Shown piece after piece: positions 8,670 through 18,522 of a stretch of 64,000 nt of DNA. Origin of the DNA: SAR86 cluster bacterium (GTDB taxonomy: Bacteria > Pseudomonadota > Gammaproteobacteria > Pseudomonadales > Pseudohongiellaceae); the NCBI GenBank assembly GCA_002402175.1, contig NVVJ01000001.1, positions 62,001 to 126,000 on the forward strand, written 5' to 3'. The notes under the pieces were generated by a model, which ran no database searches, was not told the origin of the DNA, and saw only the letters and a program-made list of their open reading frames with translations. The translations under genes were made by a program, and so were the position numbers. Numbering within the stretch: the stretch's first letter is position 1; every line of letters starts with the position of its first letter.

Positions 8670-10022
8670 ATGATCAGAATTAAACGCGGTCTGAATCTTC
8701 CAATATCTGGTGAGCCTGAACAGCTTGCTGGAAAAGCTCAAGCGACCCGGTCTGTTGCCTTATTGGGTTGTGACTATATTGGTTTGAAGCCCACTATGCT
8801 TGTCGCTCAGGGTGACCGAGTAAAGCTTGGGCAGCCCTTATTTCGTGATAAGAAAAACCCTTCTGTTATTTTTACCTCTCCCGCCTGTGGTGTTGTAGCC
8901 ACTATAAATCGTGGTACGCAGCGTAAGCTGCTGTCTGTGGTGATTGAGCTAGATGGTGATGATCAAGTTCCGTTACATAGCTATTCAGATTCGCAATTAA
9001 ATTCCCTATCGCGGCAATGTATCGTCGATGACTTGCTGTTGTCGGGCTTATGGACTTCATTGCGAACTCGGCCTTACAGTAAAGTACCTGATCCTGAAGT
9101 AGTGCCTCATACCTTGTTCATTAATGCTATGGATACTAATCCGCTGGCGGCGAATCCAGTAGTAGTCATGAAGGCTCAGGTAGAAGACTTTGTGCTTGGG
9201 GCTAATTTATTGTCTAGCCTGGCAGATGGTAAAACCTATGTTTGTGTCGATAGAAAAGTAGACGCCTTACTTAAGCAGAAAGAATTTACTGACAAAATAG
9301 TGGTGCAGGAATTTCGAGGGCCTCACCCATCCGGTTTAACCGGTACTCACATTCACTGCATAGAGCCTGCTGGGGTTGGAAAACAGGTCTGGTCGATAAA
9401 CTACCAGGACGTGATTGCCATTGGTAAGCTATTCGCCTCCGGGCAGCTGTGTATGGATCGTATTATTTCTTTAGCAGGTCCTCAGGTAACTGAGCCGAGG
9501 TTGATAACAACCCGCATTGGCGCAAACCTGGACGAGATTAGCGTCGGAGAGCTAGAGCCTCATGAAAGTCGCCTTATATCCGGCTCGGTATTAGGTGGAA
9601 GAACAGCGGCAGGAGTTGAGTGTTACTTAGGCCGATACCATCTTCAGGTTTCAGTGCTGCGAGAGGGCAGGGAACGGCCTTTGTTTGGCTACCTTTCTCC
9701 GGGGGCAAATCGCCATTCAGTGATGGGGATTTATATATCAGGAATATACAAAGATAAAAGGCATGCAATGTCGACAAGTACCCAGGGAAGTTCTCGGGCT
9801 ATGGTGCCAATAGGCGCCTACGAAAAAGTCATGCCGCTGGATATATTGCCTACGCAATTATTACGAGCATTGATAGTTGGGGATATCGAATCCGCCCAAA
9901 ATCTTGGGGCGCTTGAACTTGACGAAGAAGATCTGGCACTTTGTAGTTATGTTTGCCCAGGAAAATACGAATACGGTCCGATTCTTCGTGACAATTTAAC
10001 CTTAATTGAGAAAGAGGGTTAG
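8670..10022 (+). CDS. nqrA: Na+-translocating NADH-quinone reductase subunit A
   Basis: First gene of the nqrABCDEF operon, 450 residues, close to the usual 445-450. NqrA is the cytoplasmic-side subunit of the Na+-pumping complex that passes electrons from NADH to ubiquinone, and it contributes to the quinone/inhibitor site. The N-terminus [16 protein letters not shown] is characteristic, followed by a lipoyl-like half-barrel (about 30-110: [21 protein letters not shown]). There are no transmembrane segments. The stop is 5 bases before nqrB, so the genes are translationally close. The leader contains the hairpins described upstream. Confidence 0.97.
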   Translation: MIRIKRGLNLPISGEPEQLAGKAQATRSVALLGCDYIGLKPTMLVAQGDRVKLGQPLFRDKKNPSVIFTSPACGVVATINRGTQRKLLSVVIELDGDDQVPLHSYSDSQLNSLSRQCIVDDLLLSGLWTSLRTRPYSKVPDPEVVPHTLFINAMDTNPLAANPVVVMKAQVEDFVLGANLLSSLADGKTYVCVDRKVDALLKQKEFTDKIVVQEFRGPHPSGLTGTHIHCIEPAGVGKQVWSINYQDVIAIGKLFASGQLCMDRIISLAGPQVTEPRLITTRIGANLDEISVGELEPHESRLISGSVLGGRTAAGVECYLGRYHLQVSVLREGRERPLFGYLSPGANRHSVMGIYISGIYKDKRHAMSTSTQGSSRAMVPIGAYEKVMPLDILPTQLLRALIVGDIESAQNLGALELDEEDLALCSYVCPGKYEYGPILRDNLTLIEKEG

Positions 10023-10027
10023 GGCTA

Positions 10028-11245
10028 ATGGGTTTACGAAGAGTTTTAGATGATATTGAGCCGCACTTTAAAAAGGGCGGTAAATACGAAGCATGGTTTG
10101 CCTTGTTTGAAGCTGTAGATACGCTTTTTTACACTCCAAACAAAGTCACATTAGCGCAGCCTCATGTGCGCGATGGTATTGATCTTAAGCGGATTATGAT
10201 TACCGTTTGGGTCGCCGCTTTTTTCCCCATGTTCTATGGAATGTACAATCTGGGGTTTCAGGCTAATAGCGCTATTGCAGCGATGGCACTGGAAGGCAGC
10301 GGTGACTGGCATGAGCCATTTATTGCTTTGCTGGCTGGACATAACCCGGCAAGCCTTTGGGACAACACCTGGTTTGGGGTGGTGCACTATATGCCGATCT
10401 ATCTGGTTGTATTTCTGGTAGGCGGTTTCTGGGAAGTGCTGTTCGCTATGAAACGTGGGCATGAAATCAATGAAGGCTTTTTTGTAACCTCGATTCTTTT
10501 TACGCTTATAGTTCCCCCTGATATTCCATTGTGGCAGGCCGCATTGGGTATTAGCTTTGGCATAGTAGTTGGAAAAGAAGTATTCGGTGGCACAGGTAAA
10601 AATTTCCTTAATCCGGCTTTAACCGGCAGGGCTTTTCTGTTCTTTGCCTATGCGCCGCAAATGTCGGGTGATGCTGTATGGACTGCGGTAGATGGCTTTA
10701 GTGGAGCGACTCCTCTGGGTCAAATTGCGGCGGAAGGTTTGCCGGCGATTGCCGCTGCTACCGGTAGAGAATTAACCTGGCTAAACGCATTTTTCGGTCA
10801 GATGCAGGGCTCTATAGGGGAAACATCGACTCTGGCAATTCTATTGGGCGCATGCCTGTTGTTAATTACTCGCATAGCATCGTGGCGAATAATGCTTGGT
10901 GTGTTTCTTGGTATGTGCGCTACGGCGACGCTATTTAACACAATCGGCTCGGACACCAATGCGGCATTTGCTACACCCTGGTACTGGCATTTCGTTCTAG
11001 GTGGTTTTGCCTTTGGTATGGTTTTTATGGCAACGGATCCAGTGTCGGCGGCGATGACGAATACCGGGAAATGGATATTCGGAGGGCTTATCGGCTTCAT
11101 GATCGTATTGATCAGAGTGGTGAACCCGGCCTATCCAGAGGGCACGATGCTGGCAATTCTATTCGCCAATTTATTTGCACCTCTGATCGACTACTTTGTT
11201 GTTAAGGCGAATATTAATCGGAGGCGAGCACGCGGTGTCCTCTAA
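10028..11245 (+). CDS. nqrB: Na+-translocating NADH-quinone reductase subunit B
   Basis: A multi-spanning membrane subunit of 405 residues carrying covalent FMN and riboflavin in the Na+ translocation path. The FMN attachment motif SGAT is intact at 225-228 (Thr228, in [11 protein letters not shown]), so it should be flavinylated by the ApbE encoded downstream. About ten hydrophobic segments are visible. The conserved block [22 protein letters not shown] (about 183-204) is the NqrB/RnfD signature. The 3' end overlaps the GTG start of nqrC by 11 bases. Confidence 0.97.
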   Translation: MGLRRVLDDIEPHFKKGGKYEAWFALFEAVDTLFYTPNKVTLAQPHVRDGIDLKRIMITVWVAAFFPMFYGMYNLGFQANSAIAAMALEGSGDWHEPFIALLAGHNPASLWDNTWFGVVHYMPIYLVVFLVGGFWEVLFAMKRGHEINEGFFVTSILFTLIVPPDIPLWQAALGISFGIVVGKEVFGGTGKNFLNPALTGRAFLFFAYAPQMSGDAVWTAVDGFSGATPLGQIAAEGLPAIAAATGRELTWLNAFFGQMQGSIGETSTLAILLGACLLLITRIASWRIMLGVFLGMCATATLFNTIGSDTNAAFATPWYWHFVLGGFAFGMVFMATDPVSAAMTNTGKWIFGGLIGFMIVLIRVVNPAYPEGTMLAILFANLFAPLIDYFVVKANINRRRARGVL

Positions 11246-12032
11246 AGACTCTATATCAAGAACGCTACTCGTCGCATTTTGCCTTTGTGTGGTGTGTTCG
11301 ATCATTGTGTCCGGTACGGCAGTTATTTTGAAGCCGCTGCAAGATGCAAACCGTGTTCTGGATAGAAACAAAAATATCCTGAGCGCAGCTGGCATGTTCG
11401 ACTCAGCCACAAACAGCAATGAAGATGTAGAAATGATCTTCAGTCAGTTTACCCCGCGCATTGTCGATTTACATACTGGTGAGTTTCTTGACGATGCGCA
11501 GCTGGAAGAATTACAGATAGATATTAATAACTACGATCAGCGGTTAGTGATTAACGATGCAAACTATTCTGAAGCTATTGAACGCCAACAGGATGTCGCC
11601 AGTATTAAACGTCGCGCAATTTACCCTATGGTTTATGTTATGGAAGAGGCTGGCGAAATTGACACAATCGTTGTGCCGGTGAGTGGCTATGGCCTGTGGG
11701 GTATTTTATATGGCTTCCTCGCATTGGAAGGTGATGGCAATACGGTGAAGGGCCTGGCTTTTTATGAGCTAAAAGAAACACCAGGTTTGGGAGCGGAAGT
11801 TCGAAACCCTCGTTGGATGGCTCTATGGCCTGGCAAGCAGGTCTATGGCGACAACGGTGATGTGCGCCTGCGTGTAGTAAAGGGAGCGGGGAGTGGCATT
11901 TACCAGGTGGATGGTTTGTCTGGGGCCACCTTAACCAGTCGCGGCGTCGATAATCTTATTCAGTACTGGCTAGGCGACGACGGTTTTGGTCCATTGCTGG
12001 CTGATATTCGAAATTCAGGAGGTGGAGAATAA
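11235..12032 (+). CDS. nqrC: Na+-translocating NADH-quinone reductase subunit C
   Basis: Single-span, periplasm-facing subunit carrying covalent FMN. I place the start at GTG 11235 (265 residues), because the open frame upstream lies inside nqrB and a GGAGG sits about 11 bases before this GTG; the frame itself could extend to 11196. One transmembrane segment (about 10-32) anchors it. The FMN site SGAT is intact (Thr232, in [14 protein letters not shown]) and so is the companion motif [10 protein letters not shown]. Both motifs are degenerate in the RnfG-like protein at 33331-33987. The stop overlaps nqrD by one base. Confidence 0.96.
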   Translation: MSSKDSISRTLLVAFCLCVVCSIIVSGTAVILKPLQDANRVLDRNKNILSAAGMFDSATNSNEDVEMIFSQFTPRIVDLHTGEFLDDAQLEELQIDINNYDQRLVINDANYSEAIERQQDVASIKRRAIYPMVYVMEEAGEIDTIVVPVSGYGLWGILYGFLALEGDGNTVKGLAFYELKETPGLGAEVRNPRWMALWPGKQVYGDNGDVRLRVVKGAGSGIYQVDGLSGATLTSRGVDNLIQYWLGDDGFGPLLADIRNSGGGE

Positions 12033-12694
12033 TGGCTGGAGCAAAACAAGTTTTACTAACCCCTCTGTTTGAAGATAATCCTATCGCTCTGCAAATACTG
12101 GGAGTGTGTTCGGCGTTAGCCGTAACGACTCAGCTGAGCGTGACCCTGGTTATGTGTGTCGCCTTAACTTTAGTTACAGCATTTTCAAATTTATTTATTT
12201 CCATGATTCGTAATCACATGCCTTCCAGCATTCGAATTATTGTGCAGATGACAATTATCGCTTCTCTTGTGATTGCAGTTGATCAATTTCTGCAGGCGTT
12301 TGCATTTGAGATCAGCAAGAACCTAAGCGTGTTTGTTGGCCTTATTATCACCAACTGTATTGTTATGGGGCGCGCTGAAGCATTTGCGATGAAAAACCCA
12401 CCAGGTATTAGTTTTCTCGATGGAATAGGTAATGGCATGGGATACAGCATAGTTCTAATATCTGTTGCTTGTATTCGTGAACTATTTGGCTCTGGAAGTC
12501 TGCTTGGCTATGAAATTCTGCCTCTTATTGAGAATGGCGGCTGGTATCAGGGTAACGGGCTAATGCTGCTTTCTCCAAGTGCCTTTTTTATAATCGGCTT
12601 CCTGATATGGGGCTTGCGAAGTGTCAGAAAAGAACAAATTGAAGTACGTGAGTTTCGTATAGCGCCGCAAAGCAAAAACGAAGGTGCGTTCTAA
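12032..12694 (+). CDS. nqrD: Na+-translocating NADH-quinone reductase subunit D
   Basis: A membrane subunit of 220 residues with six predicted helices, paralogous to NqrE. Cys26 (LGVCSALAV) and Cys109 ([13 protein letters not shown]) are the conserved half-helix cysteines which, with the NqrE pair, bind the iron centre inside the membrane. The repeated glycine-rich block [19 protein letters not shown] is typical. The start codon overlaps the nqrC stop (ATAATGG) and its own stop overlaps nqrE by one base, indicating tight coupling. The NqrM encoded downstream is expected to supply iron to this site. Confidence 0.97.
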   Translation: MAGAKQVLLTPLFEDNPIALQILGVCSALAVTTQLSVTLVMCVALTLVTAFSNLFISMIRNHMPSSIRIIVQMTIIASLVIAVDQFLQAFAFEISKNLSVFVGLIITNCIVMGRAEAFAMKNPPGISFLDGIGNGMGYSIVLISVACIRELFGSGSLLGYEILPLIENGGWYQGNGLMLLSPSAFFIIGFLIWGLRSVRKEQIEVREFRIAPQSKNEGAF

Positions 12695-13302
12695 TGGAAC
12701 AGTTGCTTAGCCTTTTTGTTAAAGCAGTATTTATAGAGAACATGGCGCTTCAGATGTTTCTTGGCATGTGCACATTTTTGGCCGTGTCAAAGAAAATCGA
12801 GACGGCTATAGGACTGGGCGTAGCGGTTGTTGTTGTGCAACTTATAACGGTGCCGGTAAATAATATTATTTTCAATCAACTGTTAAGAGATGGGGCCCTG
12901 GATTGGCTAGGGTTGCCGGGCATGTCTTTGCAGTTTCTCGGGTTTCTTTGCTACATCGGTGTTATTGCCGCCATGGTGCAAATACTTGAAATGTTTCTCG
13001 ATAAATTTGTACCAGTTCTTTATAACGCCCTCGGCGTATTCCTTCCACTGATTACGGTTAATTGTGCAATTCTCGGTGCTACTTTGTTCATGGTAGAACG
13101 AGACTATACGTTCTCTGAAAGTGTAGCCTTTGGCCTGGGCTCGGGTTTTGGCTGGGCGCTGGCTATTGTTGCCCTGGCCGGTATACGTGAAAAACTAAAA
13201 TACAGCGACGTGCCAGAGGGTTTGCGCGGGCTTGGTATTACTTTCATCACGGTGGGATTGATGTCCTTAGGGTTCATGTCACTAAGCGGAGTCTCGCTGT
13301 AG
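12694..13302 (+). CDS. nqrE: Na+-translocating NADH-quinone reductase subunit E
   Basis: A membrane subunit of 202 residues with six helices and inverted topology to NqrD. Cys26 ([13 protein letters not shown]) and Cys124 ([12 protein letters not shown]) complete the four-cysteine iron site at the NqrD-NqrE interface. The length is normal. It overlaps nqrD by one base and ends 14 bases before nqrF. Confidence 0.97.
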   Translation: MEQLLSLFVKAVFIENMALQMFLGMCTFLAVSKKIETAIGLGVAVVVVQLITVPVNNIIFNQLLRDGALDWLGLPGMSLQFLGFLCYIGVIAAMVQILEMFLDKFVPVLYNALGVFLPLITVNCAILGATLFMVERDYTFSESVAFGLGSGFGWALAIVALAGIREKLKYSDVPEGLRGLGITFITVGLMSLGFMSLSGVSL

Positions 13303-13316
13303 ACGAATATTCCAGA

Positions 13317-14546
13317 ATGATTGATTTCACAACAATTTTTGGTGGCGTTGCATTATTTACCGTTGTGGTAATGTTGTTGGTCGCGATTATTTTGTTTGCG
13401 CGTTCGCGGCTTGTTAGCAGTGGCGATGTGCATATTGAGATAAATGGCGATGCGCAGCGATCAATAATCGTTCCTGCAGGAGGAAAGCTACTTAACACTC
13501 TCGCCGACGCAGGTATTTTCCTGTCATCAGCATGTGGCGGCGGCGGAACTTGTGCGCAATGTAAGTGCCAGGTGTTAGATGGTGGTGGTTCGATGCTGCC
13601 AACGGAGGCTGGTCATTTTACCCGCGGGCAGGCTAAAGAGAACTGGCGTCTTTCCTGTCAGGTGGCCGTTAAGCAGGATATGAAGATTCAGGTTGCGCCA
13701 GAATTTTTTGGCGTAAAACAATGGGAATGTACAGTTCGCTCTAATAACAATGTAGCCACATTCATTAAAGAACTAGTACTCGAAATCCCTGATGGTGAGA
13801 GTGTCGACTTTCGTGCAGGTGGTTATGTGCAGCTAGAGGTGCCTCCCCATGTTGTTGACTATAAAGATTTTGATATAGATGAATTATACCGCGGAGACTG
13901 GGAAAAGTTTGGAGTGTTCGACAATGTTTCCAAGGTAAATGATTCCACTGTCAGAGCCTACTCCATGGCAAACTACCCCGACGAAAGGGGCATTATTAAA
14001 TTCAACATTCGCATTGCCTCTCCACCACCAGGGACTAATTATCCACCAGGTAAAATGTCGTCTTATGTTTTCTCTCTAAAGCCTGGTGACAAAATAAAAG
14101 TCTTTGGGCCTTTCGGTGAATTTTTTGCCAAGGAAACAAATGCGGAAATGGTGTTTATCGGCGGCGGGGCAGGAATGGCTCCAATGAGATCGCACATATT
14201 CGATCAGCTACGAAGGCTAAAAACCAAACGAAAGATTAGTTTCTGGTATGGCGCGAGAAGTTTGCGCGAAATGTTCTATGAAGATGATTACAACACTCTA
14301 GCTAAAGAGAATGATAACTTTGACTGGCATATAGCACTGTCAGATCCGCAGCCGGAAGATAATTGGTCTGGTCTTACAGGTTTTATTCACAATGTTGTCT
14401 TGGAGAACTACCTCAAAAATCACCCGGCACCTGAAGACTGTGAATACTATATGTGTGGACCTCCCATGATGAATGCAGCAGTGATCAAGATGTTAAAAGA
14501 TCTGGGAGTTGAAGATGAAAATATCGCTCTGGATGAATTTTCTTGA
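13317..14546 (+). CDS. nqrF: Na+-translocating NADH-quinone reductase subunit F
   Basis: The NADH-oxidising entry subunit, 409 residues. One N-terminal membrane helix (about 8-29) is followed by a plant-type [2Fe-2S] ferredoxin domain with Cys73, Cys79, Cys82 and Cys114, then a ferredoxin-reductase module with the FAD motif RAYSMANYP, the block [15 protein letters not shown] for NADH binding, and the CGPPMMNAA motif. The C-terminal aromatic-containing tail EFS is normal. Its stop codon abuts the GTG of apbE. Confidence 0.97.
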   Translation: MIDFTTIFGGVALFTVVVMLLVAIILFARSRLVSSGDVHIEINGDAQRSIIVPAGGKLLNTLADAGIFLSSACGGGGTCAQCKCQVLDGGGSMLPTEAGHFTRGQAKENWRLSCQVAVKQDMKIQVAPEFFGVKQWECTVRSNNNVATFIKELVLEIPDGESVDFRAGGYVQLEVPPHVVDYKDFDIDELYRGDWEKFGVFDNVSKVNDSTVRAYSMANYPDERGIIKFNIRIASPPPGTNYPPGKMSSYVFSLKPGDKIKVFGPFGEFFAKETNAEMVFIGGGAGMAPMRSHIFDQLRRLKTKRKISFWYGARSLREMFYEDDYNTLAKENDNFDWHIALSDPQPEDNWSGLTGFIHNVVLENYLKNHPAPEDCEYYMCGPPMMNAAVIKMLKDLGVEDENIALDEFS

Positions 14547-15611
14547 GTGAGGATTTGTTTGAAAGCTTTACTGCGTCGCCATAGCTTTATACTTATTTTC
14601 TTAGCCTTACTGCTTGGCTTTGTGCTTTTGTCTTCGGATGACGCCCAGGATATTCACCGGCTTGATGGCTACACTATGGGTACCAGCTATCAAATTCAGA
14701 TAGTAGATATGCCAGCGGAATTAAGCAGTGATCAAGTTATTACAGATGTCAGTGCGTTACTTGGGCAGCTTGATACAGAAATATTCTCTACTTATGCCCG
14801 TGATTCAGAGCTATCTCGTTTTAATCGACATCCAGTAAATACTCCTTTTGCAGCCTCAACAAGGATGGTTGATGTCTTGCTGTTAGCGCAGGCAATATCA
14901 GAACAAAGTGACGGAGCTTTTGATATTACTGTGGGTCCGCTTGTTAACCTCTGGGGGTTTGGGCCCCTGATTCAAACTGCGGATTCTGTTCCTGAACAAA
15001 CACTGATTGATATTGCCCTTGATTCAGTTGGACACAGGTATTTGCTAATAGATGAAGCAAAGTCTGAAATAACAAAAACCAAGGACATTTATGTCGATCT
15101 AAGCGGCATCGCAAAAGGTTATGCCGTCGATCAACTAGCCGAGTATTTCGATGAGTCGGGAGTGGAAAACTATTTTCTTGAAATTGGCGGAGAACTCAAA
15201 ATAAAAGGCTATAAGCCTGGGAATGTGAGCTGGGTGCCTGCTGTTGAGACACCGTTAGATATAGCTTCTCAGGTTTATGAGGTGTTTTTCAGTCGCGGTG
15301 AAAAAATAGCCGTTGCGGGTTCGGGTGACTACAGAAACTACTTCGAAGAGAATGGTGTGAGATACTCTCATGAAATTGATCCGCGTAATGGCAGGCCCGT
15401 TACTCACAAGCTTGCGGCGGCTTACGTAATCGACGAATCGGCTGCTCGCGCTGATGCATTGGCAACGGCGTATATGATTCTTGGGCTGGACGCCGCTAAA
15501 AGACTCGCCGAAGAACAGGGCCAAGCGGCATATTTTATTTATAAATTAGATGATTCATCGTTCCATGATTATGCAACAGATGGATTTTCAGTCTACCTGA
15601 AGGCCAACTAA
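14547..15611 (+). CDS. apbE: FAD:protein FMN transferase ApbE
   Basis: A periplasm-facing Mg2+-dependent enzyme that cuts FAD and attaches FMN to the Thr of SGAT motifs; the expected substrates are NqrB Thr228 and NqrC Thr232. Seen: GYTMGTSYQIQIVD at the start of the ApbE fold, DITVGPLVNLWGFG, and the flavin-binding block DLSGIAKGYAVDQLAEYF. Length 354. The N-terminal hydrophobic segment ends LLSSDDAQD without a lipobox cysteine, whereas many ApbE proteins are lipoproteins, so this one is probably held by an uncleaved helix or released by signal peptidase I. It starts at GTG 14547, immediately after the nqrF stop, and overlaps nqrM by one base. Confidence 0.95.
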   Translation: MRICLKALLRRHSFILIFLALLLGFVLLSSDDAQDIHRLDGYTMGTSYQIQIVDMPAELSSDQVITDVSALLGQLDTEIFSTYARDSELSRFNRHPVNTPFAASTRMVDVLLLAQAISEQSDGAFDITVGPLVNLWGFGPLIQTADSVPEQTLIDIALDSVGHRYLLIDEAKSEITKTKDIYVDLSGIAKGYAVDQLAEYFDESGVENYFLEIGGELKIKGYKPGNVSWVPAVETPLDIASQVYEVFFSRGEKIAVAGSGDYRNYFEENGVRYSHEIDPRNGRPVTHKLAAAYVIDESAARADALATAYMILGLDAAKRLAEEQGQAAYFIYKLDDSSFHDYATDGFSVYLKAN

Positions 15612-15796
15612 TGAACATGATGCAAATACTATTCACTTTTGTCGCCTTCGCTATGGTGATGCTTTTAATGTCAGTTGGCGTGCTGATTGGCCGAAAGCCT
15701 ATACAGGGTTCCTGTGGCGGCATGAGTGCTATCGATGGTTTAAATGAATGTGAAATTTGCGGTGGAGACAGCAACAAGTGTGAGAAGTCTAGCTAG
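15611..15796 (+). CDS. nqrM: NQR maturation protein NqrM (DUF539)
   Basis: A small protein of 61 residues with one membrane helix (about 6-27) and four cysteines (Cys35, Cys47, Cys50, Cys57) in the pattern SCGGM...CEICGGD..C. This matches NqrM, which is required to build the iron site in NqrD/NqrE. The gene overlaps apbE by one base and ends the nqr operon. The nearest downstream gene, sthA, has its own ribosome site after 43 bases. Confidence 0.93.
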   Translation: MNMMQILFTFVAFAMVMLLMSVGVLIGRKPIQGSCGGMSAIDGLNECEICGGDSNKCEKSS

Positions 15797-15839
15797 TCAA
15801 ATAATCAATAGATTGTTTAGGATGCCTGAATAGGAAACT

Positions 15840-17225
15840 ATGGAAAAGAATCATTTCGATATTATCGTAATAGGGAGCGGCCCGGCTGGCGAAGCGGCGG
15901 CTATGAATGCCAAAAAGAACGGCCGATCGGTTGCTGTCATTTGTGACCTTGAGTCTGTGGGTGGCAGCTGTACGCATTTTGGAACTATTCCGTCCAAGGC
16001 TTTGCGTCACTCGGTTAAGCAGGTTATGCAGTTTAATAGTAACCCCATGTTTAGGGATTTCGGAGATGCACGTAAATTAAGTTTTCAGCAAATTCTAAAA
16101 CACATTGACAGGGTTATTTACGAACAAGTTCGAATGAGGACGGATTTCTATGAACGAAACCGGATTCCAATATTCAAAGGCAAAGCCAGCTTCATTGACA
16201 AGAAAACTATCAAACTAATTGGTAAACGAATAAAGCTGTCTGCTAAATATTTTATTATCGCCACCGGTTCCCGGCCTTATCATCCTCCCGATGTGGACTT
16301 CTCTCATCATTGTTTATTCGATAGTGACTCGATACTTACTCTGGATCATTCTCCGCGAAAAGTAACTGTTATCGGTGCCGGGGTTATTGGCTGTGAATAT
16401 GCTTCCATTTTTGGCGGCCTGGGATCTAAAGTCGAACTAATAAATCCATCGGCGAGTTTGCTTAATTTTCTTGATACTGAAATTTCGGACGCACTTACTT
16501 ACCATCTGCGCAACGTAGGCGTGCGCAGCCGGCATAATGAAGAATTTCAAAAGATGGAATACTTCGATGATCATATTGTGACTTATTTGCAGTCAGGAAA
16601 AAAAATTCGCAGTGATATCGTGTTATGGGCAAATGGTCGATCAGGTAACACTAAGACTCTGGGTTTAAAGCAGCTTGGTATTAAAACTAATAGCCGCTTA
16701 CAGATTCCAGTAAATGAAAAATACCAAACATCAGTTAAGAATATCTACGCGGCGGGAGATGTGATTGGCTGGCCTTCGCTGGCGGGTGCTGCCTATGATC
16801 AGGGAAGGGCGGCGAGCAATGCTATTGTTGCTCCCGAAGATTGCTACCCCGTTACGGAGGTCGCTACAGGAATATATACTATTCCAGAGATCAGCACTCT
16901 TGGAGCCACCGAGGCCGAACTAACTGAGAAGAAAATACCCTACGAAGTCGGAAAAGCTTTTTTCAAAAACACCGCAAGAGCTCAAATTACTGGTGAACAG
17001 GTAGGCATGTTAAAGCTGATATTTCATTTTGAAACACTGGAGCTATTAGGTATTCATTGTTTTGGCGATCAGGCATCAGAGATTGTACACATTGGGCAGG
17101 CAATTATGCGACAGCCGGCACCGGGTAATAGTATTAAGTATTTTTTAACGACAACCTTTAATTACCCCACCATGGCAGAAGCCTACAGGACTGCCGCTTT
17201 GGATGGTCTGAATCGTGTGTTTTGA
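15840..17225 (+). CDS. sthA: Soluble pyridine nucleotide transhydrogenase
   Basis: A cytosolic FAD enzyme of 461 residues that moves reducing equivalents between NADPH and NAD+, normally draining excess NADPH. Seen: the FAD dinucleotide fold [17 protein letters not shown] at residues 10-26, the active-site helix [16 protein letters not shown], a second NAD(P) fold [22 protein letters not shown] (about 178-199) and the [17 protein letters not shown] block. The dihydrolipoamide-dehydrogenase disulfide is reduced to one cysteine followed by Thr, which is normal for SthA and marks it off from lipoamide dehydrogenase. It follows nqrM by 43 bases with the ribosome site AGGAAACT. The same neighbour is found in pseudomonads. 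Confidence 0.95.
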   Translation: MEKNHFDIIVIGSGPAGEAAAMNAKKNGRSVAVICDLESVGGSCTHFGTIPSKALRHSVKQVMQFNSNPMFRDFGDARKLSFQQILKHIDRVIYEQVRMRTDFYERNRIPIFKGKASFIDKKTIKLIGKRIKLSAKYFIIATGSRPYHPPDVDFSHHCLFDSDSILTLDHSPRKVTVIGAGVIGCEYASIFGGLGSKVELINPSASLLNFLDTEISDALTYHLRNVGVRSRHNEEFQKMEYFDDHIVTYLQSGKKIRSDIVLWANGRSGNTKTLGLKQLGIKTNSRLQIPVNEKYQTSVKNIYAAGDVIGWPSLAGAAYDQGRAASNAIVAPEDCYPVTEVATGIYTIPEISTLGATEAELTEKKIPYEVGKAFFKNTARAQITGEQVGMLKLIFHFETLELLGIHCFGDQASEIVHIGQAIMRQPAPGNSIKYFLTTTFNYPTMAEAYRTAALDGLNRVF

Positions 17226-17242
17226 AACTCTTCAACTTAAGC

Positions 17243-17332
17243 TCAGGCTTGCCTTAAGGTAAAAACAGGGTTAATTTGTCAAAGTTGATATTAGCAGGCA
17301 AGGCCTGAAACGAAACAATATCAGGTGTTGCC
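17243..17332 (+). promoter_or_regulatory. Switch-like repeat set upstream of the CBS gene
   Basis: TCAGGCTTGCC (17243-17253) can pair with GGCAAGGCCTGA (17297-17308, one bulged G). A second direct copy, TCAGGTGTTGCC (17321-17332), can pair with the same middle element. The two hairpins exclude each other; the downstream one has a 12-base loop and ends 35 bases before the ATG. The arrangement fits an attenuator or a multi-site operator. Confidence 0.35.
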
Positions 17333-17367
17333 TAAAATCGCCGCGGTTATACGCAGGAGAGATTAAA

Positions 17368-17838
17368 ATGAAAAGAACTGCCAGAGATATTCTCAAAGAA
17401 AAAGGCGGTCATATGGTGACCATTAATTCTGATGCGACTGTATTTCAGGCGCTAACAGCAATGACTCAAAATAAGGTTGGATCCATTGTTGTGGTCGAGG
17501 AAGAGAAGATAGTGGGCATATGGACTGAGCGTGACCTGATGTTTAGAGTGCTTGAAGAGGGCTTCGACCCCAGAACTGCCCGGTTAAGTGACAACATGAG
17601 TGAAAGCCTGATTTCAGCAAACGTAGAAGAGCAGGCGTATCAACTTTATGACAAGTTTCTTGGTCGTCGAGTGCGTCATCTGTTAATTGAAGAAGACGGA
17701 GAATACATTGGACTGCTTTCAGTTGGCGATGTAATGAAAGCTAATTTACAGCAGAAAAATGAAGAGTTTGAAGAACTCAATCACATGGTGAGTCTCGAGT
17801 ACTACGAGAATTGGAAAGAAGTACAATCACAGCGCTAG
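17368..17838 (+). CDS. CBS-domain-pair protein
   Basis: A 156-residue cytosolic protein made almost entirely of two CBS motifs (about 10-65 and 72-130). Typical CBS features are seen: MVTINSDATVFQALTAMTQNKVGSIVVVE, GIWTERDLMFRVL, and in the second half VRHLLIEEDGEYIGLLSVGDVMKA. Stand-alone CBS pairs bind adenine nucleotides and report energy charge to partner proteins; ligand and partner are unknown here. The C-terminal 25 residues are Glu-rich. It starts at an ATG with the good ribosome site AGGAGAG. Its position between the NQR/SthA block and the complex I operon makes a redox or energy-sensing role plausible (inference). Confidence 0.85.
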   Translation: MKRTARDILKEKGGHMVTINSDATVFQALTAMTQNKVGSIVVVEEEKIVGIWTERDLMFRVLEEGFDPRTARLSDNMSESLISANVEEQAYQLYDKFLGRRVRHLLIEEDGEYIGLLSVGDVMKANLQQKNEEFEELNHMVSLEYYENWKEVQSQR

Positions 17839-18050
17839 TAAGTGACAGATATTAGATTTAGAAGCTGATTGATCGACCTTTGCTACATGCAAAATTTGAC
17901 GTCAGGTATGACAGACAAATCACTTGCTATAACTGGGCTATCCGTGTAGATTTCCTAGCGCTAATCAGGGTAGCTGTCCTTAGGGACGCGCGAAAGTTTC
18001 ATAGAAAGCTTTAGCAAGATTAAGAAGTAACGATACATAAAATTATAAAT

Positions 18051-18240
18051 GAGCCTACTACTTTAATCTGATTATCAATTTGTAGTTTACAGAATGACTC
18101 CCTGGTTCTGTATAAATTGAGAATTGAACAGGCTCCCATTACAGAGTGGATCTACTCTATGGGAAGTGACATACAATCCTTGGCATCCCCTGCCAAAGTT
18201 GATGACTCGGTAATGAGTCATGCGACCGGATTGACTTCCC
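18051..18240. ncRNA. Candidate structured RNA (multi-stem region)
   Basis: Seven complementary segments nest without conflict. P1 is GAGCCT 18051-18056 with AGGCTC 18130-18135. Inside it, P2 is TCAATTT 18075-18081 with AAATTGA 18114-18120, enclosing P3, TACAGAA 18088-18094 with TTCTGTA 18106-18112. P4 is AGAGT 18143-18147 with ACTCT 18154-18158. P5 is GGGAAGT 18161-18167 with ACTTCCC 18234-18240, continued by CAATCC 18174-18179 with GGATTG 18228-18233. P5 encloses P6 (TTGGCA 18180-18185 with TGCCAA 18191-18196) and P7 (ATGACTC 18202-18208 with GAGTCAT 18215-18221). It matches no RNA family I know. The strand is undetermined because the stems are symmetric. A weak plus-strand promoter (TTAGCA 18011, TACATA 18034, 17-base spacer) would start just before P1. 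Confidence 0.4.
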
Positions 18241-18466
18241 CTGAATTTCTAGTTGGCCACCTGCAAACAAAGCCGACTATTCGATGGTCTTCCTGCAGAT
18301 CGTTGAGCTCCTTTATTTATTCCCTAAGTCGTATTTTCTTTAATTTTACCTTCCTCTCGTTTGTTAATGAGGCATTGGTATTTAGAGTAAGTACATTAAA
18401 AAATTGGCCTTTGAGGGTGATTGAATGATTCTGTAGTGGTTTTACGTCTGTTGTTTATCGTATAAA

Positions 18467-18472
18467 TATAAT
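18467..18472 (+). promoter_or_regulatory. Probable -10 element of the nuo operon
   Basis: A perfect TATAAT (18467-18472) overlapping TATAAA (18461-18466) lies 50 bases before nuoA. No good -35 box is found at 16-18 bases; the nearest, TTTACG at 18441, is 20 bases away, so an activator may be needed. Confidence 0.35.
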
Positions 18473-18522
18473 CAACAGCTTATAACCAGAATTGATTGCC
18501 TCATAAGTAATAACTGTTCGGG

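Larger units (their letters stand above)
17839..18522. other. 684-base non-coding gap upstream of nuo
   Basis: No convincing gene is found. A 103-codon frame (18117-18428) starts at TTG, has no recognisable family and lies across strong inverted repeats, so I do not call it. The gap holds the structured segment at 18051-18240 and, near its right end, the probable nuo promoter. Confidence 0.6.

Noticed and set aside
15960-16020. Loss of one redox cysteine in the SthA active site
   Set aside because: Looks like a damaged dihydrolipoamide dehydrogenase, but Cys-Thr at this place is the normal state of SthA.
18117-18428. A 103-codon plus-strand frame upstream of nuoA
   Set aside because: TTG start, composition unlike neighbouring proteins, and it crosses the nested inverted repeats at 18143-18240, which explain the sequence better.
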